DNA from: Phyllobacteriaceae bacterium
Lineage (GTDB): Bacteria; Pseudomonadota; Alphaproteobacteria; Rhizobiales; Rhizobiaceae
Assembly: GCA_024645155.1 (NCBI GenBank)
Contig: JAHEGF010000090.1
Location: 1 to 11,944, forward strand
Reading direction: 5' to 3'
Length of the DNA stretch: 11,944 nt
In this document: one piece after another, positions 5,909-11,944 of the stretch
Layout of the letters: the number at the start of each line of letters is the position of its first letter
Numbering within the stretch: the stretch's first letter is position 1
The notes under the pieces: generated by a model
Database searches by the model: none
Told to the model about the DNA's origin: nothing
The model's input: only the letters and a program-made list of their open reading frames with translations
Made by a program: the position numbers and the translations under genes

Positions 5909-7318
5909 TCATTTCCAATCCCGGATATCGACGAAATGGCCAGCAATTGCCGCCGCTGCCGCCATGGCCGGCGACACCAGATGGGTGCGCCCCTTGTAGC
6001 CCTGCCTGCCCTCGAAATTGCGGTTGGAGGTCGAGGCGCACCGCTCGCCGGGTTTCAGGCGGTCGTCATTCATGGCCAGGCACATCGAACATCCCGGTTC
6101 GCGCCATTCAAAGCCTGCCTCGACGAATATCCGGTCGAGACCCTCGGCTTCGGCCTGCTCCTTGACGATACCGGATCCCGGCACGATCATGGCGTCAACT
6201 GTCGCGGCGACCTTGCGGCCCTCGACCACGGCGGCAACCGCGCGCAGGTCCTCGATGCGCCCATTTGTGCACGAGCCGATAAACACGCGATCGATGGCGA
6301 TATCGGTCATTTTGGTACCCGCGGTAAGGCCCATGTAATCGAGGGCACGCTTCTTGGATTCGCGCTTGTTTTCGTCCTCGATCAGTTCGGGATCGGGTAC
6401 CGAGCCGGTGATGGAGACGACGTCTTCCGGCGATGATCCCCAGGAAACGATCGGCGGCAGGTTGGCCGCGTTGAGGACGACGACCTTGTCGAATTTGGCG
6501 CCTTCGTCGGATTTCAGCGTTTTCCAGTATGCCAGGGCCATGTCCCAGGCAGCTCCCTTCGGTGCGCGCGGCTTGTCCTTGATATAGGCGAAGGTCTTTT
6601 CATCAGGCGCAATGATGCCCGCCCGGGCACCGCCTTCGATTGTCATGTTGCAAACCGTCATGCGCCCTTCCATCGACAGGCTTTGGATGGCCTCGCCGGC
6701 AAATTCGATCACATGCCCGGTGCCGCCGGCCGTGCCGATTTCACCTATGATTGCCAGAATGACATCCTTGGCGGTTACGCCGGGGGGTAATTGCCCGTCG
6801 ACCCGGACCAGCATGTTCTTGGCCTTTTTCTGGATCAGCGTCTGGGTCGCAAGGACATGCTCGACTTCCGAAGTGCCGATGCCATGGGCCAGTGCGCCAA
6901 AGGCGCCATGGGTCGAGGTGTGGCTGTCGCCGCAGACGATGGTCATGCCGGGAAGGGTAAATCCCTGTTCGGGTCCGACAATGTGCACGATCCCCTGGCG
7001 CCGGTCATTTTCCGAATAGTATTCGACGTTGAAATCGGCGGCGTTTTTCGCCAGTGCCTCGACCTGGATCCTGCTTTCCTCGTTCCTGATGCCGTCCTTG
7101 CGGTCCGGTGTGGTCGGAACGTTGTGATCGACCACGGCCAGTGTTTTTTCCGGGGCACGAACCTTGCGGCCGGCGATCCGCAATCCCTCGAAGGCCTGCG
7201 GACTGGTAACCTCGTGGACAAGATGGCGATCGATGTACAGTAGCGACGTTCCGTCTTCCTGCGTGTCGACCAGGTGGTCGTTCCAGATCTTGTCATAAAG
7301 AGTGCTCGGCGCTGTCAT
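5909..7318 (-). CDS. leuC: 3-isopropylmalate dehydratase large subunit
   Basis: This 469-residue aconitase-family enzyme, with LeuD, interconverts 2- and 3-isopropylmalate in leucine synthesis in the cytoplasm. The three [4Fe-4S] ligands are visible as Cys350 in FIGSCTNGR and Cys410 and Cys413 in PGCSMC, the same spacing as in E. coli LeuC. Other signatures are VCGDSHTSTHGAFGALAHGIGTSEVEHVLATQ near 128-158 (described here by position) and SNRNFEGRQG near 431-440. Length is normal. The ATG at 7318 has AGGG about 11 bases upstream. leuD is not adjacent, which is common in this group. The leader carries inverted repeats and a possible small ORF, and a candidate promoter lies about 45-70 bases upstream. 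Confidence 0.98.
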   Translation of the reverse strand: MTAPSTLYDKIWNDHLVDTQEDGTSLLYIDRHLVHEVTSPQAFEGLRIAGRKVRAPEKTLAVVDHNVPTTPDRKDGIRNEESRIQVEALAKNAADFNVEYYSENDRRQGIVHIVGPEQGFTLPGMTIVCGDSHTSTHGAFGALAHGIGTSEVEHVLATQTLIQKKAKNMLVRVDGQLPPGVTAKDVILAIIGEIGTAGGTGHVIEFAGEAIQSLSMEGRMTVCNMTIEGGARAGIIAPDEKTFAYIKDKPRAPKGAAWDMALAYWKTLKSDEGAKFDKVVVLNAANLPPIVSWGSSPEDVVSITGSVPDPELIEDENKRESKKRALDYMGLTAGTKMTDIAIDRVFIGSCTNGRIEDLRAVAAVVEGRKVAATVDAMIVPGSGIVKEQAEAEGLDRIFVEAGFEWREPGCSMCLAMNDDRLKPGERCASTSNRNFEGRQGYKGRTHLVSPAMAAAAAIAGHFVDIRDWK

Positions 7319-7324
7319 CGCTTG

Positions 7325-7429
7325 TCATCCCTGCCGGTAATTTCGGATATGCAGACCGCGATATGCACCGGCAATACGCCAAGCGTCAAGGATGGCGCGA
7401 GTGTCCGGCCAATCGCTTGGCATGGTCAT
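7325..7429 (-). CDS. Possible 34-codon ORF in the leuC leader
   Basis: An ATG at 7429 opens a 34-residue frame (beginning MTMPSDWPDTRAILDAW) that ends in TGA six bases before the leuC ATG. It contains the leuC ribosome-binding site near its end. Only two Leu codons are present, so it is not a classic leucine attenuation peptide. It lacks a good ribosome-binding site, and a candidate promoter lies inside it. It could be a coupled small protein or simply chance. I do not recognise the peptide. Confidence 0.25.
   Translation of the reverse strand: MTMPSDWPDTRAILDAWRIAGAYRGLHIRNYRQG
7332..7373 (-). repeat. Inverted repeat in leuC leader adjoining its ribosome-binding site
   Basis: TGCCGGT (7332-7338) and ACCGGCA (7367-7373) form a perfect 7-bp inverted repeat. 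On the minus strand the second arm ends directly before the AGGG that serves leuC. Within the loop TGCATATC occurs twice in direct orientation. It could act as an RNA structure tuning leuC translation or as an operator over the candidate promoter. Confidence 0.45.
7360..7389 (-). promoter_or_regulatory. Candidate leuC promoter
   Basis: Minus-strand TTGACG (7389-7384) and CATATC (7365-7360, three of six) are 18 bases apart. The start would fall near 7353, giving a leader of about 35 bases. The -35 is good and the -10 modest. Confidence 0.35.
7378..7421. repeat. Second inverted repeat upstream of leuC
   Basis: GCCAAGCG (7378-7385) and CGCTTGGC (7414-7421) are perfect 8-bp arms 28 bases apart. 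The left arm overlaps the candidate -35. It may be a regulator binding site or an RNA stem; the spacing is long for a simple operator. Confidence 0.35.
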
Positions 7430-7469
7430 GACGGAAGTTGCCGTTTCCTGGATTCTTTCCGCCAGCAAT

Positions 7470-7496
7470 AAGGGCGCCGGATTTTTCCGCGCCCTT
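7470..7496 (-). terminator. Terminator-like hairpin after rplS
   Basis: AAGGGCGCCGG (7470-7480) pairs with CCGCGCCCTT (7487-7496) with a single bulged base and a 6-base loop. On the minus strand it is preceded by A residues and followed by TTATTG, a short U-rich tail. It lies about 60 bases downstream of the rplS stop and would end the rimM-trmD-rplS transcript before leuC. Confidence 0.6.
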
Positions 7497-7556
7497 TGCC
7501 AAATTCGGTTTTGGGGAGCGGCCTGATTGCGACCGCCCGAATATCAGGCGATCTGA

Positions 7557-8108
7557 CTAGGTGTTCTCGCCATTGTCACCGGGCTGCTCTGCCGCGGCCG
7601 CGGCTTCAGCCTCGGAAGCAGCCTTAGCGGCATCCTCGGCAGCCTTTTCAGCTGCAAGCGCCTGTGCAGCAGCAACTTTCTCGGCCTCAAGCCTGGCCTT
7701 TTCGGCAAGCATTGCCTGGCGCTCGGTATCGTTCAGGCGTTTGGCGCGAGCACCAGTGTTTTCGACGATACGTGCGGATTTGCCGGTGCGGCCACGCAGA
7801 TAGTAGAGCTTGGCACGGCGAACCTTGCCGCGGCGAACCAGTTCGACGCCTTCTACCAGTGGCGAATAGACCGGGAAAACACGCTCGACACCTTCACCGT
7901 AGGACAGTTTGCGAACCGTGAAGCTTTCATGCAAGCCGGAGCCCGAACGGGCAATGCACACGCCCTCGTAGGCCTGAACGCGGGTTCTCGTGCCCTCTGT
8001 CACGCGGACGAGGACACGAACAGTGTCACCGGGCTGAAACTCGGGAAGGGTGCGCTGCGCTTCGATTTTCGCGACCTGCTCGGCCTCGAGCTGACGAATG
8101 ATATCCAT
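7557..8108 (-). CDS. rplS: 50S ribosomal protein L19 with extended C-terminal tail
   Basis: Residues 1-118 are a complete L19 (MDIIRQLEAEQ start, FQPGDTVRV, RVQAYEGVCIAR, KLSYGEGVERVFP, GKVRRAKLYYLRGRTGKSARI). L19 sits at the interface of the ribosomal subunits. Residues about 122-183 form an extra tail rich in Ala, Glu and Lys, probably a long helix (127-174), ending in an acidic EQPGDNGENT. E. coli L19 has 115 residues, so the protein is about 1.6 times that length; extended forms are known in alphaproteobacteria. AAGG lies about 9 bases before the ATG. The gene is 186 bases after trmD, leaving room for its own promoter or a leader structure. Confidence 0.97.
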   Translation of the reverse strand: MDIIRQLEAEQVAKIEAQRTLPEFQPGDTVRVLVRVTEGTRTRVQAYEGVCIARSGSGLHESFTVRKLSYGEGVERVFPVYSPLVEGVELVRRGKVRRAKLYYLRGRTGKSARIVENTGARAKRLNDTERQAMLAEKARLEAEKVAAAQALAAEKAAEDAAKAASEAEAAAAAEQPGDNGENT

Positions 8109-8242
8109 CGTCTTTTACCTTTTGTTCTTGTGCGATCAGTCAGAGCGCCCGCTGAAGCCTCCGGTCAATCAGACCATCCTGGCGTTGCCGGTTCCGGATA
8201 TCGAAACGGGCAGGGGCGAATTCACCGCGCTTGTTGTCGGGT

Positions 8243-8258
8243 CCGGGTCATTTCCCGG
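8243..8258 (-). other. Hairpin in the trmD-rplS gap
   Basis: CCGGG and CCCGG flank a 6-base loop, a perfect 5-bp GC stem, about 37 bases after the trmD stop. No T-run follows, so it is not a clear terminator. The rest of the 186-base gap (8109-8294) contains further GC-rich partial palindromes but no ORF that I can support. Confidence 0.3.
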
Positions 8259-8294
8259 CTTCGCGCGGGGACTTACACCGCAATTACAGTTTTG

Positions 8295-9008
8295 TCACGT
8301 GTCTGAGCGCGTTTTTTTGCCTGCCCGGGATTCCAGCAGGTCCGGTCGCCGCTCGGCGGTGATGCGCCTGGCTTCGGCCAATCGCCAGGCGTCAATGGCG
8401 GCGTGATTCCCCGATCGCAGTATCTCCGGGATTGTCAAACCCTCGAACTCCTGTGGCCGTGTATAGTGGGGATATTCGAGCAGGCCGGATTCAAAACTTT
8501 CCGACTGCGCCGAGTCGCTGTTTCCCATGACGCCGGGCAAAAGACGCACAATGGCGTCGAGCAGAACCATTGCCGCGATTTCACCGCCCGACAGCACGTA
8601 GTCACCGATCGAGACCTCTTCGAGATCACGGGTTTCAATGAGCCGCTCGTCGACACCCTCGAACCGGCCGCACAAGACGATTGCGCCGCCGCTTACAGAC
8701 AGTTCGCGTACGCGAGCCTGAGTCAACGGCTTTCCGCGCGGGCTCATCAACAGCCGCTTGCGGGTGTCGCCTTGTGGTGCGGCGTGGTCGATGGCACGGG
8801 CGACAATATCGGCGCGCATCACCATGCCTGGTCCGCCGCCGGCAGGCGTATCGTCGACCGAGCCGTGCCTGTCGTCCGCAAAATCGCGGATCTGAACAGT
8901 ATCCAGCGTCCACAGACCGTCGCGCAATGCCCGTCCGGCCAGTGCTCCGCCCAGTGGCCCGGGAAACATTTCCGGATAAATGGTCAATACTGTGGCCCGA
9001 AAAATCAT
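8295..9008 (-). CDS. trmD: tRNA (guanine-N1-)-methyltransferase
   Basis: This 237-residue SPOUT-class enzyme methylates N1 of G37 in tRNAs with a G at position 36, which prevents +1 frameshifts. Landmarks: FRATVLTIYPEMF at the start, AGGGPGMVM (about 56-64), the trefoil-knot SAM site with LCGRFEGVDERLIE (about 112-125) and DYVLSGGE (about 136-143), and GNSDSAQSESF (about 162-172) carrying the catalytic Asp. EYPHYTRP follows. Length is in the normal range. The ATG overlaps the rimM stop (ATGA, 4 bases), so the two are translationally coupled. Confidence 0.98.
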   Translation of the reverse strand: MIFRATVLTIYPEMFPGPLGGALAGRALRDGLWTLDTVQIRDFADDRHGSVDDTPAGGGPGMVMRADIVARAIDHAAPQGDTRKRLLMSPRGKPLTQARVRELSVSGGAIVLCGRFEGVDERLIETRDLEEVSIGDYVLSGGEIAAMVLLDAIVRLLPGVMGNSDSAQSESFESGLLEYPHYTRPQEFEGLTIPEILRSGNHAAIDAWRLAEARRITAERRPDLLESRAGKKTRSDT

Positions 9009-9562
9009 TGGTCGTTACTGCCTGGCTTGCCCGTTTTCCTGTCGCCACCGGTATCATCAAGGCCTGCGGCGTCGGGATCGACGGTGACATGTCCGGCAGC
9101 AATATCAACCGACGGGACGGCGGCGCGGGAAAACGGGATGGCTACGTTGCGGCCGCGGCCGGCGATCTCCAGCATGTCTCCGGCGCCGAAGTTGTGGACC
9201 GCGCGGATCGTTCCGATGGAGATGCCGCTGACCGTTCTGGCATCCAGTCCGATCAGGTCGGCGTGATAAAACTCTTCTTCCCCGGTGGTTTCGGCCAACA
9301 CTGACCGGTCCACGAAAAGGTCGCGGCCCGACAGGGCCTCGGCATCATCGCGTGTGTTGACGGTTTTGAACTTGACGATGACTACAGTCTTGGACGGCCG
9401 GATGGCAGCGATCCTGTAGGTCCTGCCATCGGAATCGAAAAGCGGCTTGTAGCCGGCCAGCGCCAGCGGATCACCGGTGTGGGATTTAACCCGCACCTCC
9501 CCTTTCAGGCCATGGGCTGCTCCGATGGTCGCGACCAGCACGGGATTTGCGGGGTGGTTCAT
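9005..9562 (-). CDS. rimM: Ribosome maturation factor RimM
   Basis: This 185-residue protein helps assemble the 30S subunit by binding S19 near the 16S rRNA head. The N-terminal RimM barrel (about 7-92) begins VLVATIGAAHGLKGEVRVKS, the family signature. The PRC barrel (about 98-170) includes EEEFYHADLIGL and IGTIRAVHNFGAGDMLEI. A polar tail of about 20 residues ends the protein. The ATG has no strong ribosome-binding site; a four-codon-long mini-frame (ATG AAA CAG TGA) ends one base before it. rimM is the first gene of the leftward cluster, and rpsP, its usual upstream partner, is absent; xerC diverges 219 bases away. Confidence 0.96.
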   Translation of the reverse strand: MNHPANPVLVATIGAAHGLKGEVRVKSHTGDPLALAGYKPLFDSDGRTYRIAAIRPSKTVVIVKFKTVNTRDDAEALSGRDLFVDRSVLAETTGEEEFYHADLIGLDARTVSGISIGTIRAVHNFGAGDMLEIAGRGRNVAIPFSRAAVPSVDIAAGHVTVDPDAAGLDDTGGDRKTGKPGSNDQ

Positions 9563-9598
9563 TTCACTGTTTCATGTCTGCAAGATGCGGAACCATAA

Positions 9599-9618
9599 CC
9601 AGCACCGTGAAGTGCTGG
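9599..9618 (-). other. Perfect 7-bp hairpin upstream of rimM
   Basis: CCAGCAC and GTGCTGG close a 6-base loop. On the minus strand it is followed by TTATGGTT, so it resembles a weak terminator or attenuator 37 bases before the rimM start. It could equally be a dyad operator in the divergent rimM/xerC region. I see no convincing promoter with both boxes in 9563-9781. Confidence 0.4.
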
Positions 9619-9731
9619 ACGATCCACGACTTAACGGTTGTGCGTCAAATTACAACCTGCCGGGCATACCTGTCACCCATTTGCCGGCAATCCTGCGGCG
9701 GCAAGGTCAAATCCGGTTATTCGTAAATGGT

Positions 9732-9771
9732 CCGGTAACCTGAACGCGGGACACTGCAGGTTGATTACCGG
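9732..9771 (+). promoter_or_regulatory. Hairpin overlapping the xerC ribosome-binding site
   Basis: CCGGTAACCTG (9732-9742) can pair with CAGGT (9757-9761) and TACCGG (9766-9771), 11 bp with a 4-base bulge. The last two bases paired belong to the GGAGA ribosome-binding site of xerC (9770-9774). In mRNA this could dampen translation. It requires transcription to start upstream of 9732, which is not shown. Confidence 0.4.
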
Positions 9772-9781
9772 AGAATTCCAG

Positions 9782-10723
9782 ATGGCCGCCACCGCGCTGT
9801 TGCCCGCAAAGCCCGATTTGTCCGCCCAGCGTCAGGCGTGGCTGCGGGCCTTGGCCGATGAACGGCGCCTGGCGAAAAACACGCTTGAAGCCTATGAACG
9901 CGATACACGGCAGTTTCTGCAATTCCTTGCCGGGTACCATGGAAGGCTTCCCGGACTGGCGGATGTCGCAAACCTGGAGGTCACCGATCTGCGGTCGTTT
10001 CTTGCCGAACGGCGCAAATGCGGCGCGGGCAGCCGCTCGATAGGCCGGGGCCTTGCCGGAATCCGCTCCCTAATCCGGCATCTCGAACGCCTTGGACTTG
10101 CCAATGCGGCCGCAGTCAATGTGCTGACTGCGCCGAAACAGGGCCGGTCGCTGCCAAAGCCCCTTACACCGGCAGATGCACGAAAAGTTTCCGGATTTGA
10201 CAGCCAGATGGCGGCCGAACCCTGGATAGCAGCGCGCGATGCCGCGGTTATGACGCTTCTGTATGGCAGCGGATTGCGGATATCCGAAGCGCTTGGCCTT
10301 GACGGTGATGCCCTGTCATCATCGGCCGAACGGTCCATCAGGGTCACCGGCAAGGGGGGCAAGCAGCGCCTTGTTCCGGTACTTGGCGCGACCCATGAGG
10401 CGGTTGCGGCTTACCGGCGCCTGTGCCCCTACGACCTGGCGCCCGGCGAACCCCTGTTTCGCGGCGCCCGCGGCGGACCCTTGCAGCCGGCCATCGTGCA
10501 AAAGGCCATGCGGACCATGCGCAGTGCACTCGGCCTGTCCGATACTGCGACACCGCACGCGCTTCGCCACTCCTTTGCTACGCATCTGCTTGGGCGGGGC
10601 GGCGATCTGCGCTCCATTCAGGAACTGCTCGGCCATGCCAGCCTGTCCACCACGCAGATCTATACGGCGGTCGAAACGGAGCGCCTGCTCACGATTTACG
10701 ACCAGACCCATCCGCGCAAATAA
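9782..10723 (+). CDS. xerC: Tyrosine recombinase XerC
   Basis: This 313-residue site-specific recombinase, with XerD, resolves chromosome dimers at dif. The N-terminal SAM-like DNA-binding domain covers about 14-103 and the catalytic domain about 125-313. All active-site residues are visible: Arg166 in YGSGLRISEAL, Lys191 in TGKGGK, His259 and Arg262 in HALRHSFATHLL, His285 in LLGHASLSTTQ and nucleophile Tyr294. The spacing of the last four equals that of E. coli XerC. I chose the ATG at 9782 because GGAGA stands 7 bases upstream; a frame open to 9638 would add 48 residues unlike the family. Family, length and the neighbouring TraB/lpd genes suggest the chromosomal XerC and not a phage or integron integrase. 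No dif site was recognised in the window. Confidence 0.92.
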   Translation: MAATALLPAKPDLSAQRQAWLRALADERRLAKNTLEAYERDTRQFLQFLAGYHGRLPGLADVANLEVTDLRSFLAERRKCGAGSRSIGRGLAGIRSLIRHLERLGLANAAAVNVLTAPKQGRSLPKPLTPADARKVSGFDSQMAAEPWIAARDAAVMTLLYGSGLRISEALGLDGDALSSSAERSIRVTGKGGKQRLVPVLGATHEAVAAYRRLCPYDLAPGEPLFRGARGGPLQPAIVQKAMRTMRSALGLSDTATPHALRHSFATHLLGRGGDLRSIQELLGHASLSTTQIYTAVETERLLTIYDQTHPRK

Positions 10724-10740
10724 TGGCGCGCATTAACCGT

Positions 10741-10768
10741 CGCAATTAACGGAATTTGGGTAATTGCG
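10741..10768. repeat. Inverted repeat between xerC and the TraB/GumN gene
   Basis: CGCAATTA (10741-10748) and TAATTGCG (10761-10768) form perfect 8-bp arms around 12 bases, ending 15 bases before the next ATG. There is no T-tract, so an operator or leader structure is more likely than a terminator. Two TTAAC words (10733, 10746) are nearby, but their 9-base spacing does not fit CtrA. Confidence 0.4.
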
Positions 10769-10783
10769 CGCTAGAAAAGGCCC

Positions 10784-11851
10784 ATGAACAAGCTACCATC
10801 CCTGCCGGATCGCATTAGCCGCGCGCTGCTTGGTGTGATCGGCGCGTTGAACCTGCTGTTTCTTGCTGCATTTGTGCTTAGCGCTGCGGCCAGCCTGGGT
10901 TCTGCGCGTGCCGCAACCGTTACCTGCAGCGGCACGGACCTGATTGCGGCGATGAAGGCCGCTGACCCCGCGAAATACGAAGCACTGCAAAAAGAAGCGG
11001 CCAAGATTCCCAATGGCGACAGCATCTTTTTCCGCATTGAGCGCGCCGGTACAAAACCGTCCTGGCTTTTGGGTACAATGCATGTATCGGACCCGCGCGT
11101 GCTCGATCTTCCCAAAGCAGCCAATGCTGCCTATGAAGGGGCCGACACGGTTGTCATCGAGACCGTTGACGTGCTCGACCAGACAAAAGCCGCGACCATG
11201 ATGATGCAGCGGCTCGACCTGACGATGCTGCCTGCCGGCAAGAAGCTTTCGGATTATCTGTCTGCCGGCGAGATGAAAATCGTTGAAAAAGGATTGGAAA
11301 AGCGTGGCATCGCAATGGGTGCGATGGCCCGTATGCGGCCCTGGCTGATTTCGACGATGGTTGCACTGCCGCCCTGTGAAATGCGCCGCAGGGGCGATGG
11401 TGCCGAAATGCTCGATATCAAGCTTGCGACCGCGGCACTGGCCAATGGCAAGAAGCTGGAAGGCCTGGAAACGCTGTCCGATCAACTAACCGCCATGGCC
11501 TCGCTGCCTATCGAGTTTCATGCGCAAAGCCTGGTTGCAACCTTACAGCTTGGTGATGAGCTGGAAGATGTTTTCGAAACGCTGATCACACTCTATGACA
11601 ATGGCAATACCGGCTTGCTGTGGCCGTTTCTGAAGACAATTGATGCGCGGCAGGACCACGGTCCGCAGGGCTATGCGGCATTTGAGCAGACCATGGTCAA
11701 TGCTCGCAACCAGACGATGGCCGACAATGCGGCTCCGATCATTGATGGCGGTAACGCATTTATCGCAGTCGGCGCGCTGCATCTTCCCGGAAAAGAAGGC
11801 GTGGTCGAATACCTGCGAAAAGCCGGTTACACAGTCACCGCCGTTCACTAG
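10784..11851 (+). CDS. TraB/GumN family protein
   Basis: This 355-residue protein has an N-terminal hydrophobic segment (about 14-36) followed by ARAA, so it is exported or membrane-anchored. The TraB/GumN domain spans about 75-355. It shows the paired GxxH motifs, WLLGTMHV (His100) and VGALHLPGKEGV (His333), and an acidic VIET (Glu126) between them. These are the residues proposed as metal-binding in the related Tiki proteases. The C-terminus LRKAGYTVTAV is typical. Function in bacteria is not settled: names such as GumN come from exopolysaccharide loci, but nothing here points to polysaccharide synthesis. It starts 60 bases after xerC on the same strand, with a weak AAGG 3 bases before the ATG. 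It converges on lpd, with 21 bases between the stops. Confidence 0.85.
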   Translation: MNKLPSLPDRISRALLGVIGALNLLFLAAFVLSAAASLGSARAATVTCSGTDLIAAMKAADPAKYEALQKEAAKIPNGDSIFFRIERAGTKPSWLLGTMHVSDPRVLDLPKAANAAYEGADTVVIETVDVLDQTKAATMMMQRLDLTMLPAGKKLSDYLSAGEMKIVEKGLEKRGIAMGAMARMRPWLISTMVALPPCEMRRRGDGAEMLDIKLATAALANGKKLEGLETLSDQLTAMASLPIEFHAQSLVATLQLGDELEDVFETLITLYDNGNTGLLWPFLKTIDARQDHGPQGYAAFEQTMVNARNQTMADNAAPIIDGGNAFIAVGALHLPGKEGVVEYLRKAGYTVTAVH

Positions 11852-11872
11852 TTGCTGCCAACAGGCACTTTC

Positions 11873-11944
11873 CTACATATGGATCGGCTTGGCGAAGGTT
11901 GCCAGCGCGGCTTCTTTGACAGCCTCGCTCATGGTCGGATGGGC
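11873..11944 (-). CDS. lpd: Dihydrolipoamide dehydrogenase, C-terminal end (runs off right edge)
   Basis: Only the last 23 codons and the TAG stop are visible. They read AHPTMSEAVKEAALA and end in KPIHM, the C-terminal signature of the E3 subunit. The His and Glu of HPTxSE are the catalytic dyad that acts on the redox-active disulphide. E3 reoxidises lipoamide in the pyruvate and 2-oxoglutarate dehydrogenase complexes. In rhizobia the gene commonly follows sucAB and lies next to a TraB-type gene and xerC, which fits. Which E3 paralogue it is cannot be told. Confidence 0.88.
   Translation of the reverse strand, partial: AHPTMSEAVKEAALATFAKPIHM

Noticed and set aside
5663..6436. A 257-codon plus-strand frame opposite leuC and the protease gene
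   Set aside because: It spans two real genes antisense and shows no domain, signal peptide or convincing ribosome-binding site.
7325..7429. Classic leucine attenuation leader peptide for leuC
   Set aside because: The frame has only two, non-adjacent Leu codons, and no terminator/antiterminator pair is evident between it and leuC.
8403..9266. A 287-codon plus-strand frame opposite trmD and rimM
   Set aside because: Both genes on the minus strand are unmistakable; the frame is a shadow of them.
9563..9781. A dif site near xerC
   Set aside because: No 28-base sequence with two 11-base recognisable Xer half sites was seen; dif normally lies near the replication terminus, not beside xerC.
10713..10730. 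CGCGC/GCGCG hairpin over the xerC stop codon as a terminator
   Set aside because: The stem is only 5 bp, the loop includes the stop codon, and no T-run follows.
10733..10750. A pair of TTAAC words upstream of the TraB/GumN gene as a CtrA box
   Set aside because: The spacing between the TTAA elements is 9 bases, not the 7 of the CtrA consensus.
10793..11485. A 230-codon minus-strand frame opposite the TraB/GumN gene
   Set aside because: It is antisense to a family-assigned gene and its product is His/Arg/Gly-rich with no recognisable motif.

Overview
The window looks like a core chromosomal segment of an alphaproteobacterium, most likely of the order Hyphomicrobiales (Rhizobiales). This rests on the close agreement of the proteins with what I know of that group (SdhA ending in PKARVY, extended ribosomal protein L19, LeuC, an lpd / TraB-GumN / xerC cluster), on GC-rich coding sequence, and on an apparently perfect CtrA-type box in one intergenic region. 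The species cannot be named from the sequence alone. I see no mobile element, CRISPR array, tRNA or rRNA.

Layout. Positions 1-3034 carry a leftward operon sdhC-sdhD-sdhA (membrane anchors and flavoprotein of succinate dehydrogenase). Sixteen bases after sdhA comes the 5' part of an FkbM-type methyltransferase gene that runs off the left edge; sdhB, usually found after sdhA, is not in view. Next is a leftward pair, a GNAT acetyltransferase and an MliC-like lysozyme-inhibitor-like envelope protein (3246-4052). A divergent intergenic region with the CtrA-like box separates this pair from a rightward gene for a small exported protein of unknown function (4229-4669). That gene converges on a leftward gene for an exported trypsin-like protease with a C-terminal SH3b domain (4709-5833).

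From 5909 to 9562 lies a leftward stretch of housekeeping genes: rimM-trmD (overlapping by 4 bases), rplS with a long Ala/Glu-rich tail, and leuC. A terminator-like hairpin sits between rplS and leuC, and the leuC leader holds two inverted repeats and a possible 34-codon ORF. rpsP, normally the first gene of the rpsP-rimM-trmD-rplS cluster, is not upstream of rimM. Instead xerC (9782-10723) is transcribed divergently, followed by a TraB/GumN-family gene (10784-11851). The latter converges on the last 23 codons of lpd (dihydrolipoamide dehydrogenase), which enters from the right edge.

Functionally the window combines TCA-cycle genes (sdh, lpd), leucine synthesis (leuC), translation and tRNA modification (rplS, trmD, rimM), chromosome dimer resolution (xerC) and a small island of envelope proteins. 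I found no clearly new multi-gene system. The points most worth a second look are the methyltransferase gene in the sdh transcription unit, the CtrA-like control region, and the structured leaders of leuC and xerC.
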